Source of the DNA: an uncultured Alphaproteobacteria bacterium
GTDB lineage: Bacteria; Pseudomonadota; Alphaproteobacteria; HIMB59; GCA-002718135
Assembly (NCBI GenBank): GCA_902628835.1
Contig: CACOPD010000001.1
Coordinates: forward strand, 124,001 to 188,000
Length of the DNA: 64,000 nt
Direction of reading: 5' to 3'
Positions 1-10,652 of the stretch are shown here, piece by piece. The notes under the pieces were generated by a model that was given only the letters and a program-made list of their open reading frames with translations, was not told the DNA's origin and did no database searches. The position numbers and the translations under genes were made by a program. Every line of letters begins with the position of its first letter. The first letter of the stretch is position 1.

Positions 1-237
1 AATAAGATCATTCCGATTCGCTTTTTCAAAAGCTTCTATAGAATCTTTTCTTTGTTTTACTAAACTTTGAAGTAAACTTAAAATATCAGAATCGGTCAAA
101 ACGTCTTGCTTGCCTCTAAGAGAAATTTCCTTATCTTTAATAGCACTCTTTATTAATCTTAAAGTATTGATGGAATTACTATCTTTTTCTTTGATAGAAT
201 TGTTATAATCACTTTCAATTTTATCCTTTAAGCTCAT
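1..237 (-). CDS. yqeY: GatB/YqeY domain protein, partial (C-terminus beyond window)
   Basis: The reverse strand from an ATG at 235-237 reads 79 codons without a stop to the window edge. The start MSLKDKIESDYNNSIKEKD and the later LRLIKSAIKDKEI are typical of YqeY proteins, which resemble the tRNA-binding tail domain of GatB and are thought to help amide transfer on charged tRNA; the exact role is not settled. The full protein is usually about 150 residues, so roughly half is present. It is divergent from carA, and yqeY-carA-carB-greA is a familiar alphaproteobacterial neighbourhood, which supports the call. Confidence 0.85.
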   Translation of the reverse strand, partial: MSLKDKIESDYNNSIKEKDSNSINTLRLIKSAIKDKEISLRGKQDVLTDSDILSLLQSLVKQRKDSIEAFEKANRNDLI

Positions 238-357
238 ATTTTTTCACTTTCTAATAAATTTAATTTAATAATATAATTCTTGTTTTTAATTTCAACTAAT
301 CCTTGACTACATTGTTATAAATGCCTACTAACTATCATTTTGCTTCATCAAAATATA

Positions 358-1527
358 ATGGAAGTTTTAAAAAAAGAACCACATATACACAATAAAACTG
401 CAGCTCTTGTGTTAGAAAATGGCGAAATCTTATGGGGTTATGGACTAGGAGAAAAAAAGGCTGCCGTAGGTGAGCTTTGCTTTAATACCTCTCAAACAGG
501 CTATCAAGAAGCATTATCTGATCCCTCATATACAAAACAAATTATTACATTTACTTTTCCACATATTGGAATTGTAGGTACAAATCAAGAAGATCAAGAG
601 TCAAAAAAAATCTACGCAGATGGTTGTGTAATAAATCAGCCACTATCACAATATTCAAATTGGAGAGCAGAAAATAACTTAAATTCATATTTTTTAAATA
701 ACAAAATTCCATGTATTTTTGGAGTTGACACTAGATACTTAACTAAGAAATTATCTGTTGAGGGGGCTAAGAAGGCAGCAATTATTCACTTTGGAGAAGG
801 TGAAAACAAAATTAAAAAACTTAAAACTCAAATAAATGATTGGAAAGGTCTTCAAAATTTAGATTTGGCTGAGATAGTATCGACAGAGCAAAACTATAAT
901 TGGAAAAAAGGAATATGGAAAAGTGATAAATTAATTGAAAGTCAATTTAAATATAATGTCACTTGTTTAGACTTTGGAATCAAAAATAATATTTTAAGAA
1001 ATCTAAATGAATTTAATCTTAACCCAACTGTATTAAACTTATTTTCTAGCTACGAAGAAATAAAAGAAACTAATCCCTCAGGAATTTTTTTATCAAACGG
1101 TCCTGGCGATCCTTATGCCACAGGCAGTAAAATAGTTGATGTGATTAAAAAATTAATTGATGATAATATTCCAATATTTGGGATATGTTTAGGTCATCAA
1201 ATCTTAGGATTAGCGTTAAATGCAAAGACTAAAAAAATGTTTCAGGGTCACAGAGGTTCAAACCATCCCGTCAAAAATCTTACAACAGGCATTGTTGAAA
1301 TTACTTCACAAAATCATGGTTTTGAAGTTGATAGAGATAGTTTTAGCAAAGATATAATTGAAACTCATATTTCACTTTTTGATGGGACAAATGAAGGTTT
1401 AAAACATAAGCATTTACCAGTATTTAGTGTTCAATATCATCCAGAGGCATCACCTGGTCCACATGATAGCCATTATTTGTTTGAAGAATTTTATAAACTT
1501 ATTGAGAAAAATGCCAAAAAGAACTGA
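358..1527 (+). CDS. carA: Carbamoyl-phosphate synthase small chain (glutaminase subunit)
   Basis: Hydrolyses glutamine and passes ammonia to CarB for carbamoyl phosphate, the precursor of pyrimidines and arginine. 389 residues from the ATG at 358; an in-frame TTG at 340 would add six residues but the ATG fits family length. The N-terminal CPSase domain is followed by a class I glutaminase domain with the nucleophile in GICLGHQ (Cys277) and the His361/Glu363 pair in [10 protein letters not shown]. The end overlaps carB by 17 bases, implying coupled translation. No purine-rich ribosome site is evident before the start. A TTGACT at 303-308 could be a -35 box, but the -10 match 17 bases later is poor. 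Confidence 0.96.
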   Translation: MEVLKKEPHIHNKTAALVLENGEILWGYGLGEKKAAVGELCFNTSQTGYQEALSDPSYTKQIITFTFPHIGIVGTNQEDQESKKIYADGCVINQPLSQYSNWRAENNLNSYFLNNKIPCIFGVDTRYLTKKLSVEGAKKAAIIHFGEGENKIKKLKTQINDWKGLQNLDLAEIVSTEQNYNWKKGIWKSDKLIESQFKYNVTCLDFGIKNNILRNLNEFNLNPTVLNLFSSYEEIKETNPSGIFLSNGPGDPYATGSKIVDVIKKLIDDNIPIFGICLGHQILGLALNAKTKKMFQGHRGSNHPVKNLTTGIVEITSQNHGFEVDRDSFSKDIIETHISLFDGTNEGLKHKHLPVFSVQYHPEASPGPHDSHYLFEEFYKLIEKNAKKN

Positions 1528-4500
1528 CATAAATAAAATATTAATAGTAGGTGCAGGCCCTATAGTTATTGGTCAAGCTTGTGAATTTGATTACTCGGGT
1601 GCTCAGGCATGTAAATCTCTCAAAGATGAAGGTTACAAAATTGTATTAATTAATTCAAATCCAGCAACAATAATGACTGATCCAGAATTAGCTGATCAAA
1701 CTTATATTGAGCCTATAACTAAAGAATTTATAGAAAAAATAATTGAAATTGAAAAACCAGATGCACTTCTCCCAACTATGGGAGGGCAAACCGCATTAAA
1801 CGTTTCAATGGAACTTTTTAATAATCGTATACTTGAAAAACATGGAGTAAAAATGATTGGAGCAAATCCAACAGCAATCGAATTAGCTGAGGATAGACAA
1901 AAGTTTAAAGATGCTATGAAAGAAATTGGTCTGAGCTGTCCTAAAAGTTATGTGGTTAACACTATTGAAGAGTCAAAAAGGGTAAAAAATGAATTAAATT
2001 TACCTCTTGTCATAAGACCAAGTTTTACACTTGGAGGTACCGGAGGAGGTGTTGCCTATGATGATGAGGGATTTATTGATTTATGTAATAGAGGTTTAAA
2101 TGCTAGCCCAACAAATCAGATACTTATTGAAAAATCTGTTTCGGGTTGGAAAGAATTTGAGATGGAAGTTGTAAGAGATAATAAAGATAATTGCATTATT
2201 GTTTGCTCAATTGAAAATGTTGATCCAATGGGTGTTCATACTGGGGATAGCATTACAGTAGCTCCATCCTTAACTTTAACTGATAAAGAATATCAAATTT
2301 TAAGAAATGCTAGCATTAAAGTTCTTAGAAAAATAGGCGTCGATACTGGTGGGTCAAACGTTCAATTTGCAATAAATCCTCAAGATGGTGAAGTTAATGT
2401 CATTGAAATGAATCCAAGGGTTAGTAGATCATCTGCCTTAGCGTCAAAAGCTACAGGTTTTCCAATAGCAAAAATTGCTGCAAAGTTAGCTGTAGGTTAT
2501 ACTTTGGATGAACTTGAAAATGATATTACTACGACAACACCAGCAAGTTTTGAACCAACTATTGATTATGTTGTAACTAAAATTCCAAGATTTACTTTTG
2601 AAAAATTTGTTGGTGCTAATTCTGACTTAACGACATCCATGAAATCAGTTGGTGAGGCAATGAGTATAGGTAGATCTTTTAATGAATCAATCCAAAAAGG
2701 TTTTAATTCTCTTGAGTACGGTCTAACTGGTTTTGATAAACCAAAACTTAGCTCTAATAATAAAAAAACAATTTTAAATGAACTTAAAATACAATCTTCT
2801 CAACGTTTGTTAGTTGTAGGAGAGGCATTAAGGTTTGGTTTAACAGTTGATGAAATAAACAAAACTACAAAATATGATAAATGGTTTTTATATCAAATTA
2901 AAACAATAATTGATTTTGAAAAAATATTAAAAGAAAAAGGTCTCAACAAAGATATAATATTATATGCTAAGAAAATAGGCTTCTCAGATAGTAAAATCTC
3001 ATCAATATTAAGTATTAAAGAAAAAGAATTAAGAAAATTTAGAAATAGTAACGATATTAATCCTGTCTTCAGACTAGTGGATACTTGTGCAGGTGAATTT
3101 AGTTCTAAAACTCCGTATCTTTATTCTACTTATGATTGGGATTTTGAAAATACTAAATTCTGTGAAGCAAATCCTACATCAAAAGACAAAGTAATAATTC
3201 TTGGAGGTGGTCCTAATAGAATAGGTCAAGGAATTGAATTTGATTATTGCTGTGTACATGCTGTCTATGCATTGAAAGAAAAGGGCATTGAAACAATAAT
3301 GATAAATTGTAACCCAGAAACAGTTTCAACCGACTATGATACTGCTGATAGGCTGTATTTTGAACCACTTTCAGCTGAAAGTGTTATTGAAATTTATAAT
3401 AAAGAAAAAAGTAATGGAAATGTTCTTGGTGTGTTAGTTCAATTTGGAGGCCAGACTCCTTTAAAAATTGCAAAAGTATTAGAAGAGGCTGGAATAAAAG
3501 TTATAGGAACTTCAACTGAAGCAATAGATTTAGCTGAAGATAGAGATAGATTCAGTGAAATATTAATGAAACTAAAAATTGCTCAACCAAAAAATGCTTT
3601 TGCAAGCACGGTAGCTCAAACTTTAGAAAAAGCTGAAGAAATTGGATATCCTGTTTTAGTTAGGCCTTCTTATGTACTTGGAGGAAGAGCTATGCAAATC
3701 GCATACGATAAAGATAATTTAGAATCATTTTCTAATGAAGCTCTTGAAGTTTCTTCAAATAATGTAATTTTGATTGATGAATATCTTGAGAATGCCAAAG
3801 AAATAGATGTAGATATAATTAGAGATAAAAATGGAGAAATATTTGTAGCTGGGATTATGGAACATATCGAAGAGGCAGGAATTCACTCTGGAGATAGTGC
3901 ATGTTCCTTACCTCCCTATTCAGTTAGCATAGAAACTCAGAATAAAATAATTGATTGGGTATCAAGAATTGCCAATGAAATTAATGTTGTTGGATTAATG
4001 AATACTCAATTAGCAATTAAAGATAATAAAATATATGTTTTAGAAGTAAACCCAAGAGCCAGCAGGACTGTACCATTTGTGGCCAAATCAAAAGGTATTC
4101 CAATCGCAAAAATTGCAGCGAAAGTAATGGTCGGAGAAAATCTTAATTCAATTTTGAATGATTATAAAATTAATGAATTAAAAAACTTTAATGTAAAAGA
4201 ATCTGTTTTTCCTTTCAATAAATTTGATGGAGTTGATCTAATATTAGGTCCTGAAATGAAGTCTACAGGAGAAGTTATGGGAATAGATGAAACCTTTTTA
4301 TCTTCATATATAAAAAGCCAAATAGCCTGTGGCAATATTCTTCCATCTAAAGGGACAGTTTTTATCTCAATAGATAATGATAATAAAAAGTTCATTTTTG
4401 AGATAGCTAAAAAGTTAAAAGAATTAGATTTTAATCTACTTGCAACTAAGGGGACTGCTGAATACTTAAATAATAATAACATCAAGACAAAAATAGTAAA

Positions 4501-4741
4501 TAAAGTAAAAGAAGGTAATCCTCATGTAGTTGACTCATTAATTAATAATGAAATTCAGCTAGTAATTAATACAACAAAAACTCAATCATCTATTAGAGAT
4601 AGCTATAGTATTAGAAGGACATCCTTAATGTATAATATTCCATATTACACGACAATAGCTGGAGCAAAAGTTGCTGTAGATGCTATCGAACATATGAAAA
4701 CTCAAGAATTCACAATAAAAAGTCTTCAAACTATAAATTAA
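1511..4741 (+). CDS. carB: Carbamoyl-phosphate synthase large chain
   Basis: Makes carbamoyl phosphate from bicarbonate, two ATP and CarA-derived ammonia. 1076 residues from the ATG at 1511 ([17 protein letters not shown]); reading further upstream would add only carA-overlapping sequence. The two homologous ATP-grasp halves are both complete: the first has [16 protein letters not shown] and [10 protein letters not shown], the second has [25 protein letters not shown] and [11 protein letters not shown]. An MGS-like allosteric domain follows from about residue 945 and includes [11 protein letters not shown]. Length matches the family (about 1070). It overlaps carA and is followed 40 bases later by greA. 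Confidence 0.97.
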   Translation: MPKRTDINKILIVGAGPIVIGQACEFDYSGAQACKSLKDEGYKIVLINSNPATIMTDPELADQTYIEPITKEFIEKIIEIEKPDALLPTMGGQTALNVSMELFNNRILEKHGVKMIGANPTAIELAEDRQKFKDAMKEIGLSCPKSYVVNTIEESKRVKNELNLPLVIRPSFTLGGTGGGVAYDDEGFIDLCNRGLNASPTNQILIEKSVSGWKEFEMEVVRDNKDNCIIVCSIENVDPMGVHTGDSITVAPSLTLTDKEYQILRNASIKVLRKIGVDTGGSNVQFAINPQDGEVNVIEMNPRVSRSSALASKATGFPIAKIAAKLAVGYTLDELENDITTTTPASFEPTIDYVVTKIPRFTFEKFVGANSDLTTSMKSVGEAMSIGRSFNESIQKGFNSLEYGLTGFDKPKLSSNNKKTILNELKIQSSQRLLVVGEALRFGLTVDEINKTTKYDKWFLYQIKTIIDFEKILKEKGLNKDIILYAKKIGFSDSKISSILSIKEKELRKFRNSNDINPVFRLVDTCAGEFSSKTPYLYSTYDWDFENTKFCEANPTSKDKVIILGGGPNRIGQGIEFDYCCVHAVYALKEKGIETIMINCNPETVSTDYDTADRLYFEPLSAESVIEIYNKEKSNGNVLGVLVQFGGQTPLKIAKVLEEAGIKVIGTSTEAIDLAEDRDRFSEILMKLKIAQPKNAFASTVAQTLEKAEEIGYPVLVRPSYVLGGRAMQIAYDKDNLESFSNEALEVSSNNVILIDEYLENAKEIDVDIIRDKNGEIFVAGIMEHIEEAGIHSGDSACSLPPYSVSIETQNKIIDWVSRIANEINVVGLMNTQLAIKDNKIYVLEVNPRASRTVPFVAKSKGIPIAKIAAKVMVGENLNSILNDYKINELKNFNVKESVFPFNKFDGVDLILGPEMKSTGEVMGIDETFLSSYIKSQIACGNILPSKGTVFISIDNDNKKFIFEIAKKLKELDFNLLATKGTAEYLNNNNIKTKIVNKVKEGNPHVVDSLINNEIQLVINTTKTQSSIRDSYSIRRTSLMYNIPYYTTIAGAKVAVDAIEHMKTQEFTIKSLQTIN

Positions 4742-4781
4742 TTTTATTGACTATAAAAAGTAAATAAATCATCATGATCTT

Positions 4782-5255
4782 ATGAATAAAATTCCTATGA
4801 CTGTCGAAGGTTATACAAAATTACAAGATGAATTAAAAAAATTAACATCTGAGGATAGACCAAAAATAATTGAGGCAATAGCTGAAGCTAGAAGTCATGG
4901 TGATCTGTCTGAAAATGCAGAATACCAATATGCTAAAGAACAACAAAGTTTAATTGAAGGAAGAATTATAGATTTGGAAAGTGCTATTAGTAAAGCAGAG
5001 GTAATAGATGTAAAATCAGTTGCAGGTGATGATATAAAATTTGGTGCAACTGTTGAAATAGAAGATGATGAAAGTGGAGAAAAACAAGAGTATCAAATTG
5101 TTGGAGAATACGAATCTGATATTGAAAATAAGAAACTTTCAATTACTAGTCCCTTAGCAAGAGGTCTAATTGGTAAAACAGAAGAAGATAATGTTGAAAT
5201 CAATAGTCCCAAAGGTTTAAAAAGTTATACAATATTATCAGTAAAATACATTTGA
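4782..5255 (+). CDS. greA: Transcription elongation factor GreA
   Basis: Rescues backtracked RNA polymerase by stimulating transcript cleavage. 157 residues, the normal family length. The N-terminal coiled coil carries the acidic tip GDLSENAEYQYAKEQQ from residue 40, where Asp41 and Glu44 are the catalytic acidic positions. The C-terminal FKBP-like domain includes ITSPLARGLIGK. It lies just after carB, as in many Alphaproteobacteria, and its TGA stop overlaps the TTG start of the next gene by four bases. Confidence 0.96.
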   Translation: MNKIPMTVEGYTKLQDELKKLTSEDRPKIIEAIAEARSHGDLSENAEYQYAKEQQSLIEGRIIDLESAISKAEVIDVKSVAGDDIKFGATVEIEDDESGEKQEYQIVGEYESDIENKKLSITSPLARGLIGKTEEDNVEINSPKGLKSYTILSVKYI

Positions 5256-6211
5256 ATATAGACAATCCGAAAATTTGGTCATTAACTGATGGTTCACAAG
5301 GAATGATAAGTCAGACTAAAGGTCTGGCAAATGAATTAAGTATAAATATAAAAGAAGTTAAAACTGAAATAATTTTTCCTTGGAATAGATTACAACCTGG
5401 GATGCTTCCTATTTTTAGTTGGATATTTAAAAATAAGTTACCTACAAACGAAATACCTGATGTGGTTATTAGTTGTGGAAGAAAAAGTGTTTACTTATCA
5501 ATTTATCTTAAAAAAAAATATCCTAAAATAATTAATATTCATATTCAGAACCCAAAAATTTCTTCAAAATACTTTTCGTTTGTTATTGCTCCAAATCATG
5601 ATGCTTTATATGGTGAAAATATAATCAATTCAACTGGTGCGATACATCATTTTAAAAAAAATAATAATTTAAAAAATCATTTTGAAATTAATACAAAAAA
5701 TTTGATTACATGTATTATTGGAGGTGAAAATAATCACTATAATTTCTCAAAAGAAAATACTTTGGATCTTTGTGAGAGAATAAAAAAAATGAAGAACTAT
5801 AATAATAATAAAGAAATTTTAGTTATTACCTCTAGAAGAACTAATCAAGAAATTAAATATGTTTTAAAAAAAGAATTGAATTCAATATCTAAGTTATGGT
5901 TTGGAGAAGGAAAGAATCCATACGAATTTGCTCTTTATAATTCTAGTTATTTTATTATTACTTCTGACTCAACCTCTATGATTTCTGAAGCAAGTATATC
6001 TGGCAAACCAATTTATGTTTATCAATTGCCAATGAAGAGAAAAAGTAAAAGATTTATGAGATTCCATGAAGAATTTAAAAAAATGAATATAACAAGAGAT
6101 TTTAATACTTTAGACAAATTAGAAAATTGGAAATATACGAAACTAGAAGAAAGCGAAAGAATTGCTGGAATTATAAAAAAAAGAATTATAGAAAGGAAAA
6201 ATGAATCTTGA
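5252..6211 (+). CDS. ELM1-family protein (mitochondrial fission ELM1-like, DUF1022)
   Basis: 319 residues from a TTG that overlaps the greA stop (TTGA). It opens with IWSLTDGSQGMISQTKGLA and has VVISCGRKSVYLSIYLKKK and TSDSTSMISEASISGKPIYVY, the pattern of the ELM1/DUF1022 family. That family is shared by plants, where ELM1 recruits fission proteins to mitochondria, and by Alphaproteobacteria, where the job is unknown. The fold and the late serine-rich loop resemble glycosyltransferases of the GT-B type; a sugar-transfer role is an inference. No signal peptide or membrane segment is seen. The end overlaps the next gene by 11 bases. Confidence 0.8.
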   Translation: MNIDNPKIWSLTDGSQGMISQTKGLANELSINIKEVKTEIIFPWNRLQPGMLPIFSWIFKNKLPTNEIPDVVISCGRKSVYLSIYLKKKYPKIINIHIQNPKISSKYFSFVIAPNHDALYGENIINSTGAIHHFKKNNNLKNHFEINTKNLITCIIGGENNHYNFSKENTLDLCERIKKMKNYNNNKEILVITSRRTNQEIKYVLKKELNSISKLWFGEGKNPYEFALYNSSYFIITSDSTSMISEASISGKPIYVYQLPMKRKSKRFMRFHEEFKKMNITRDFNTLDKLENWKYTKLEESERIAGIIKKRIIERKNES

Positions 6212-6821
6212 GAACTTAGCTCATGCAGATTTTCCCTTTAATCACTGGGTATTTAGTAATTGCTTAGAAGAAGGGGCATTAGATGAAATTTCCTATAGCA
6301 ATATTCCATCAGGAGACAGAATGTACGATGGTACAAGAGCTGCCGATTATACAGGACAGGGAGTTGATGGTAAATTAAGACTTTTTATAACAAAAAATAA
6401 TTGTCAAGATTTTCCATATCTAACAAAATTAATTCAGTCTTTACAAAGTAAAGAAATGGTTAATAAAATATCGAAAATAATTGATAAAGATTTATCAAAT
6501 TCATATGTCAGATTAGAAGTAATTGGAGATAAAAAAGGATTTTGGTTAAAACCACATAAAGATATCTCAGAGAAATTAATGACGATGATGGTTTGGGCAA
6601 ACCCATATAATGAAGCATCAAATTTGGGCACTGACCTGTATGATAAAAATTTTAAATTAGTTAAAACAATTGAATATGTGCATAATAGTGGTTATTTTTT
6701 TTCTTCAGGAGATGATACTTGGCATGGACTTGAAATGAAAGAAATTCAAAAAGAGAGAAGATGTATTCAAATAAATTATGTTACTTTTAATACAGATTGG
6801 CCAGTTGAAAAAATCGACTAA
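6201..6821 (+). CDS. 2-oxoglutarate/Fe(II) oxygenase-like protein
   Basis: 206 residues, soluble. A double-stranded beta-helix iron site can be read: His119-x-Asp121 in KPHKDISEK, a distal His175 in DTWHGLE, and an arginine a short way on in KERRCIQINYV that could bind 2-oxoglutarate. These match the HxD...H...R layout of 2OG-Fe(II) dioxygenases. The substrate cannot be told; small relatives hydroxylate proteins, sugars or small molecules. It overlaps the ELM1-like gene by 11 bases and precedes trxB by 17, so the three probably share a transcript. The enzyme class is an inference from the motif. Confidence 0.65.
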   Translation: MNLENLAHADFPFNHWVFSNCLEEGALDEISYSNIPSGDRMYDGTRAADYTGQGVDGKLRLFITKNNCQDFPYLTKLIQSLQSKEMVNKISKIIDKDLSNSYVRLEVIGDKKGFWLKPHKDISEKLMTMMVWANPYNEASNLGTDLYDKNFKLVKTIEYVHNSGYFFSSGDDTWHGLEMKEIQKERRCIQINYVTFNTDWPVEKID

Positions 6822-6838
6822 ATTATTAATTTAATTAT

Positions 6839-7780
6839 ATGACAGAAAAAATAGAAAATGATGTCTTAATTATAGGTTCTGGACCAGCAGGATATACTGC
6901 TGCAATCTATGCAGCAAGAGCAAATTTAAATCCGCATTTAGTTTCAGGTTTAGAACCAGGAGGTCAGCTAACTATCACTACGGATGTAGAAAACTATCCA
7001 GGATTTGAAAATGTAATTCAGGGTCCTTGGCTTATGGAACAAATGAAAGAACAAGCTATAAAAGTAGGAACTATTTTTCATAATGATATTGTAACGTCAG
7101 TTGATTTTGTAAAAAATCCATTTATTTCCAAAACTGAGTCAGGGAAAGAATTTGTATCCAAATCAATTATTATAGCAACAGGTGCTCAAGCTAGATGGCT
7201 GAATTTGGAAAGTGAAAAAAAATTTAAAGGATTTGGTATTTCTGCTTGTGCAACTTGCGATGGATTTTTCTTCAAAGATCAGAAAGTAGCAGTGATAGGT
7301 GGAGGTAATAGTGCAGTAGAGGAGGCAATGTTTTTGACTAAATTTGCTTCAAAGGTATTGTTAATTCATAGAAGGGATAGTTTGCGAGCTGAAAAAATTT
7401 TACAAGAAAGACTGTTTAACAATAAAAAAATTGAAGTAATTTGGAACAGTAAAGTCTCTGAATTTGTTGGAGATGAAAATCCAAATACATTAAAAAAAAT
7501 TATTTTAGAGAACACATTAGATAGCAGCAAAACAACTATAGATGTAAATGGTGCATTTATAGCTATAGGACATGATCCTGCTACTTCACTTTTTATTAAT
7601 AAGTTAAAAATGGATGAGGCAAATTATATAATTACTAAACCTGATAGTACTGAGACAAGTATTAGAGGAGTTTTTGCAGCTGGAGATGTAAAAGATAAAA
7701 TTTACAGACAGGCTGTTACTGCCGCTGGTATGGGTTGTATGGCTGCTTTAGAAGCTGAAAAGTATATAGCGGAAGGTTAA
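6839..7780 (+). CDS. trxB: Thioredoxin-disulfide reductase
   Basis: Flavoprotein that transfers electrons from NADPH to thioredoxin in the cytoplasm. 313 residues, standard length. The FAD-binding GSGPAG is near residue 13. The redox-active pair Cys137-Ala-Thr-Cys140 sits in SACATCDGFFF. The NADPH-binding GGGNSAVEEA is near residue 154, and the C-terminal FAD motif includes GVFAAGDV. It converges on rpmJ, whose stop codon starts at the next base. Confidence 0.96.
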   Translation: MTEKIENDVLIIGSGPAGYTAAIYAARANLNPHLVSGLEPGGQLTITTDVENYPGFENVIQGPWLMEQMKEQAIKVGTIFHNDIVTSVDFVKNPFISKTESGKEFVSKSIIIATGAQARWLNLESEKKFKGFGISACATCDGFFFKDQKVAVIGGGNSAVEEAMFLTKFASKVLLIHRRDSLRAEKILQERLFNNKKIEVIWNSKVSEFVGDENPNTLKKIILENTLDSSKTTIDVNGAFIAIGHDPATSLFINKLKMDEANYIITKPDSTETSIRGVFAAGDVKDKIYRQAVTAAGMGCMAALEAEKYIAEG

Positions 7781-7906
7781 TTAACCCTGTCTTGCTTTCA
7801 TTCTAGGGTTTTTCTTGTTAATCACATAAATTCTACCTTTTCTTCGAACAACTTTACAATCTTTGTCCCTAGTTTTGGCAGTTTTTAATGAACATTTAAT
7901 TTTCAT
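7781..7906 (-). CDS. rpmJ: 50S ribosomal protein L36
   Basis: A 41-residue reverse-strand reading frame begins [18 protein letters not shown] and ends [12 protein letters not shown]. The length and the [13 protein letters not shown] core identify L36 of the alphaproteobacterial kind; it lacks the full zinc-binding Cys/His set. It is alone here rather than in the large ribosomal operon, as is usual in this class. The stop abuts the trxB stop. A perfect TTGACA lies upstream at 7937-7942. Confidence 0.95.
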   Translation of the reverse strand: MKIKCSLKTAKTRDKDCKVVRRKGRIYVINKKNPRMKARQG

Positions 7907-7913
7907 AAAAAGC

Positions 7914-7942
7914 GCTTTAAATTCTGGGATTTGTTTTGTCAA
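7914..7942 (-). promoter_or_regulatory. Possible rpmJ promoter ending at the start codon
   Basis: On the reverse strand TTGACA (7937-7942) is followed after exactly 17 bases by TAAAGC (7914-7919), a weak -10 (three of six matches). Transcription would then begin at about 7906-7907, at or one base before the rpmJ ATG. The palindrome AAAGCGCTTT (7909-7918) overlaps the -10 and gives a GC-rich patch in an AT-rich region. This is a sequence match only. Confidence 0.35.
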
Positions 7943-7963
7943 ACATATATTATCTGTTTTAGT

Positions 7964-9550
7964 ATGAGAAACTTATCTTACCCAGGTAGATCTAATGTTT
8001 TGGCACAAAATGGTATGGTGGCAACATCAAATCCTTTAAGCTCGATTGAAGCTATTAATGTACTTAAAAAAGGTGGGAATGCAGTTGATGCAGCTATTGC
8101 AGCTTCAGCTGTTCAAGCTGTAGTATGCCCTAGTGCAACAGGAATTGGTGGAGATTGCTTCGCTATTATTTCGATGAATGGGAGAAAACCAATTGCCGTG
8201 AATGGATCTGGAATTGCTCCCAAAAAGGCAAATTTACAATATTATAAAGACAATAAAATAAAACATATAGGTTTAACAAGCCCTCATTCAATTACAATTC
8301 CTGGAGCAGTTCATGCATGGTGTTCTATGCATGAAAAATTTGGAAGAATTGATTTTAAGGAAGTTTTATCTGGAGCAGAAAATTTTGCTAGAAATGGATT
8401 TCCAATTCATGAAGTTGAAGCCATCGCTTGGAAAGAGAACGAAACAAAACTTAAAAAAAATCATAATTCTAAAAGATTATTTTTAAATAAAAATCTAAGT
8501 TATAATTTTGGTGAAATTTTTAAGAATATTCCTTTGGCAAATACTTTAAGAGTAATTTCAAAAAATAAAATTAAGGGTTTCTATCAAAGTGAAATTACCA
8601 AAGATATGGTTAAAACACTAAATAAACTTGGAGGATTACATACAGAAGAAGATTTCTATAATCAAAAAACATTATTTTCAAAAACAATAACAAATTTATA
8701 TAGAGGTTTAAAAATCCATCAATGCCCTTTAAATAGTCCTGGATTAGTTGTCTTGATGATGATGGCAATGACTGAAAAATTAAATATCAAAAAATACAAT
8801 TCTTCAAGTTTTGAAAGATATCATCTACAAGCTGAAATTTCAAAAATTTGTTTTGAGGTTAAGGAAAGAATTTTTGGTGATCCAGATTTTAATAGTATAA
8901 ATGTAAAAGAATTTTTAAATAAAGAATTTATAAATAGTTTATGTGCTAAAGTTAATAAGAATAAGGTTTATTCATCAAAAAAAGCATACGTAACTTCTCA
9001 CCCTGAAACAATATATCTAAGTGTTGTAGATAAAGATTTAAATTCAGTATCTTTTATTAATTCTATATGTCATGGTTTTGGAAGTGGAATTACTAGCAAC
9101 AAAACAGGAGTTCTTTTTCAAAATAGGGGTGTAAATTTCAGATTAGAAGATGATCATCCAAACTCAATTGATAGTCATAAAAGACCTCTTCATACAATAA
9201 TCCCTGGTCTAATTACTAATAATAATGATGAGACATTGTATTCTTATGGCGTTATGGGAGGACAATATCAACCAATTGGTCAATCTCATTTAATTCAAAA
9301 TATAATCGACTACAACTTGTCAGTACAGGAAGGTTTAGATTTACCTCGAGCATTTGCTCTTAATGGTCTATTAAATGTCGAAAACTCTTTAGATGATAAA
9401 ATTATAAAAAGATTAAAAAATATTGGTCATAAAATTAAAATAAATAAAAATTCTATTGGTGGTGGTCAATGTATAAAAATAGATAGAAAAAATGGAGTAC
9501 TTATTGGAGGATCAGATCCAAGAAAGGATGGTATGGCAATAGGGTACTAA
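7964..9550 (+). CDS. ggt: Gamma-glutamyltransferase (Ntn hydrolase)
   Basis: Cleaves gamma-glutamyl amides such as glutathione, or related substrates. 528 residues from the ATG at 7964 ([20 protein letters not shown]); a TTG at 7931 would add only an unlikely short leader. The N-terminal half has [15 protein letters not shown] and TGIGGDCFA. The autoprocessing nucleophile aligns with Thr349 in [11 protein letters not shown], so both subunits could form. [13 protein letters not shown] and GGGQCIKI follow near the end. No clear signal peptide is present, so the protein may be cytoplasmic, unlike E. coli GGT. Substrate is uncertain because the family also includes cephalosporin acylase-like enzymes. 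Confidence 0.88.
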   Translation: MRNLSYPGRSNVLAQNGMVATSNPLSSIEAINVLKKGGNAVDAAIAASAVQAVVCPSATGIGGDCFAIISMNGRKPIAVNGSGIAPKKANLQYYKDNKIKHIGLTSPHSITIPGAVHAWCSMHEKFGRIDFKEVLSGAENFARNGFPIHEVEAIAWKENETKLKKNHNSKRLFLNKNLSYNFGEIFKNIPLANTLRVISKNKIKGFYQSEITKDMVKTLNKLGGLHTEEDFYNQKTLFSKTITNLYRGLKIHQCPLNSPGLVVLMMMAMTEKLNIKKYNSSSFERYHLQAEISKICFEVKERIFGDPDFNSINVKEFLNKEFINSLCAKVNKNKVYSSKKAYVTSHPETIYLSVVDKDLNSVSFINSICHGFGSGITSNKTGVLFQNRGVNFRLEDDHPNSIDSHKRPLHTIIPGLITNNNDETLYSYGVMGGQYQPIGQSHLIQNIIDYNLSVQEGLDLPRAFALNGLLNVENSLDDKIIKRLKNIGHKIKINKNSIGGGQCIKIDRKNGVLIGGSDPRKDGMAIGY

Positions 9551-9551
9551 T

Positions 9552-10589
9552 CTATACTTTCCCAAAAGTGTCATTATACTGATTATTTACTCTCACAAAA
9601 GTAGTACACTTACTAAGTTGTTTTAATGATGAAGCTCCAACATATGTACAACTACTTCTAACTCCTCCTAAAATATCTCTAATTGTGCCATCTAAAGATT
9701 TCTTCATTAATATTTTTACTTTTTTACCTTCAGAGGATCTATAACTAGCTAAGCCACCATAATGTTTTTCATTTGCTTCTTCAGAGCTTGATCCATAAAA
9801 TTCAATAAATTTGTGACCATTTTCTTCTATTTCACTTCCTCCACCTTCTATGTGACCAGCTAGCATTCCTCCAAGCATCACAAAATCAGCTCCAGCACCA
9901 AATCCTTTAGCGACATCACCTGGACACGTACATCCCCCATCAGCAATAATATGTGCACCTAAACCGTGTGCTGCATCTGCACATTCCATTACAGCACTTA
10001 ATTGTGGGTAGCCTACTCCTGTTTGAATTCTAGTTGTACAGACACTTCCCGGACCAATACCAACTTTTACGATATCAGCACCACTTAAAACTAATTCCTG
10101 AGTCATATCTGCAGTTACAACATTGCCTGCAATAATGGTTTTCTTTGGATATTTTTTTCTTACTTCCGAAACAAACTTACTAAAATTTTCAGAATATCCA
10201 TTTGCAACATCAATACATATAAACTTGAATTTTGGAAATTTTTTTAAAATTTTATTTAATCTTTCATAACTATCTCTGCTAGTGCCACAACTAAGAGCAA
10301 TTAAGTCATAAAAAATACTCTTTTTATAAATAGAAGCTATTTGATCTATATCATGTTGCTTGGTCAATGCTGTCATTAAATTGTGGGAACTCAACTTTTT
10401 GGCAACACCAATTTCACCAACACCATCCATATTAGAAGCGATTATTGGCACGCCTTGCCATGATAATTTAGAGTATTTGAATGTATATTTTCTATTTAAG
10501 TCTACATCTTTTCTACTTTTAAGAGTGCTTCTTTTAGGCCTAAATAACACATCAGAATAGTCAAGTTTTATTTCTTCTTCAATTCTCAT
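9552..10589 (-). CDS. guaC: GMP reductase
   Basis: Reduces GMP to IMP and ammonia with NADPH, returning guanine nucleotides to the purine pool. 345 residues, matching E. coli-type GuaC (347) and lacking the CBS insert of IMP dehydrogenase. The catalytic loop GPGSVCTTR places the nucleophile at Cys184. [22 protein letters not shown] and MLGGMLAGH are typical of GuaC. It converges on ggt with one base between stops. Confidence 0.93.
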   Translation of the reverse strand: MRIEEEIKLDYSDVLFRPKRSTLKSRKDVDLNRKYTFKYSKLSWQGVPIIASNMDGVGEIGVAKKLSSHNLMTALTKQHDIDQIASIYKKSIFYDLIALSCGTSRDSYERLNKILKKFPKFKFICIDVANGYSENFSKFVSEVRKKYPKKTIIAGNVVTADMTQELVLSGADIVKVGIGPGSVCTTRIQTGVGYPQLSAVMECADAAHGLGAHIIADGGCTCPGDVAKGFGAGADFVMLGGMLAGHIEGGGSEIEENGHKFIEFYGSSSEEANEKHYGGLASYRSSEGKKVKILMKKSLDGTIRDILGGVRSSCTYVGASSLKQLSKCTTFVRVNNQYNDTFGKV

Positions 10590-10652
10590 AAAATATATTC
10601 GCTTAATTGTATTAAATAATTTAAAAATTAAAACAAATATAAATTAATATCT

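Noticed and set aside
354-359. TATAAT at the carA start as a promoter
   Set aside because: It overlaps the ATG itself, so it cannot drive transcription of the full gene.
4162-4485. Reverse frame of 107 residues inside carB
   Set aside because: It is antisense to a conserved domain, has no recognisable family and no plausible start context.
7775-7786. GGTTAATTAACC palindrome at the trxB-rpmJ junction as a terminator
   Set aside because: Usable stem is only four pairs around AATT and there is no T-run on either strand; it is composed mainly of the two stop codons.
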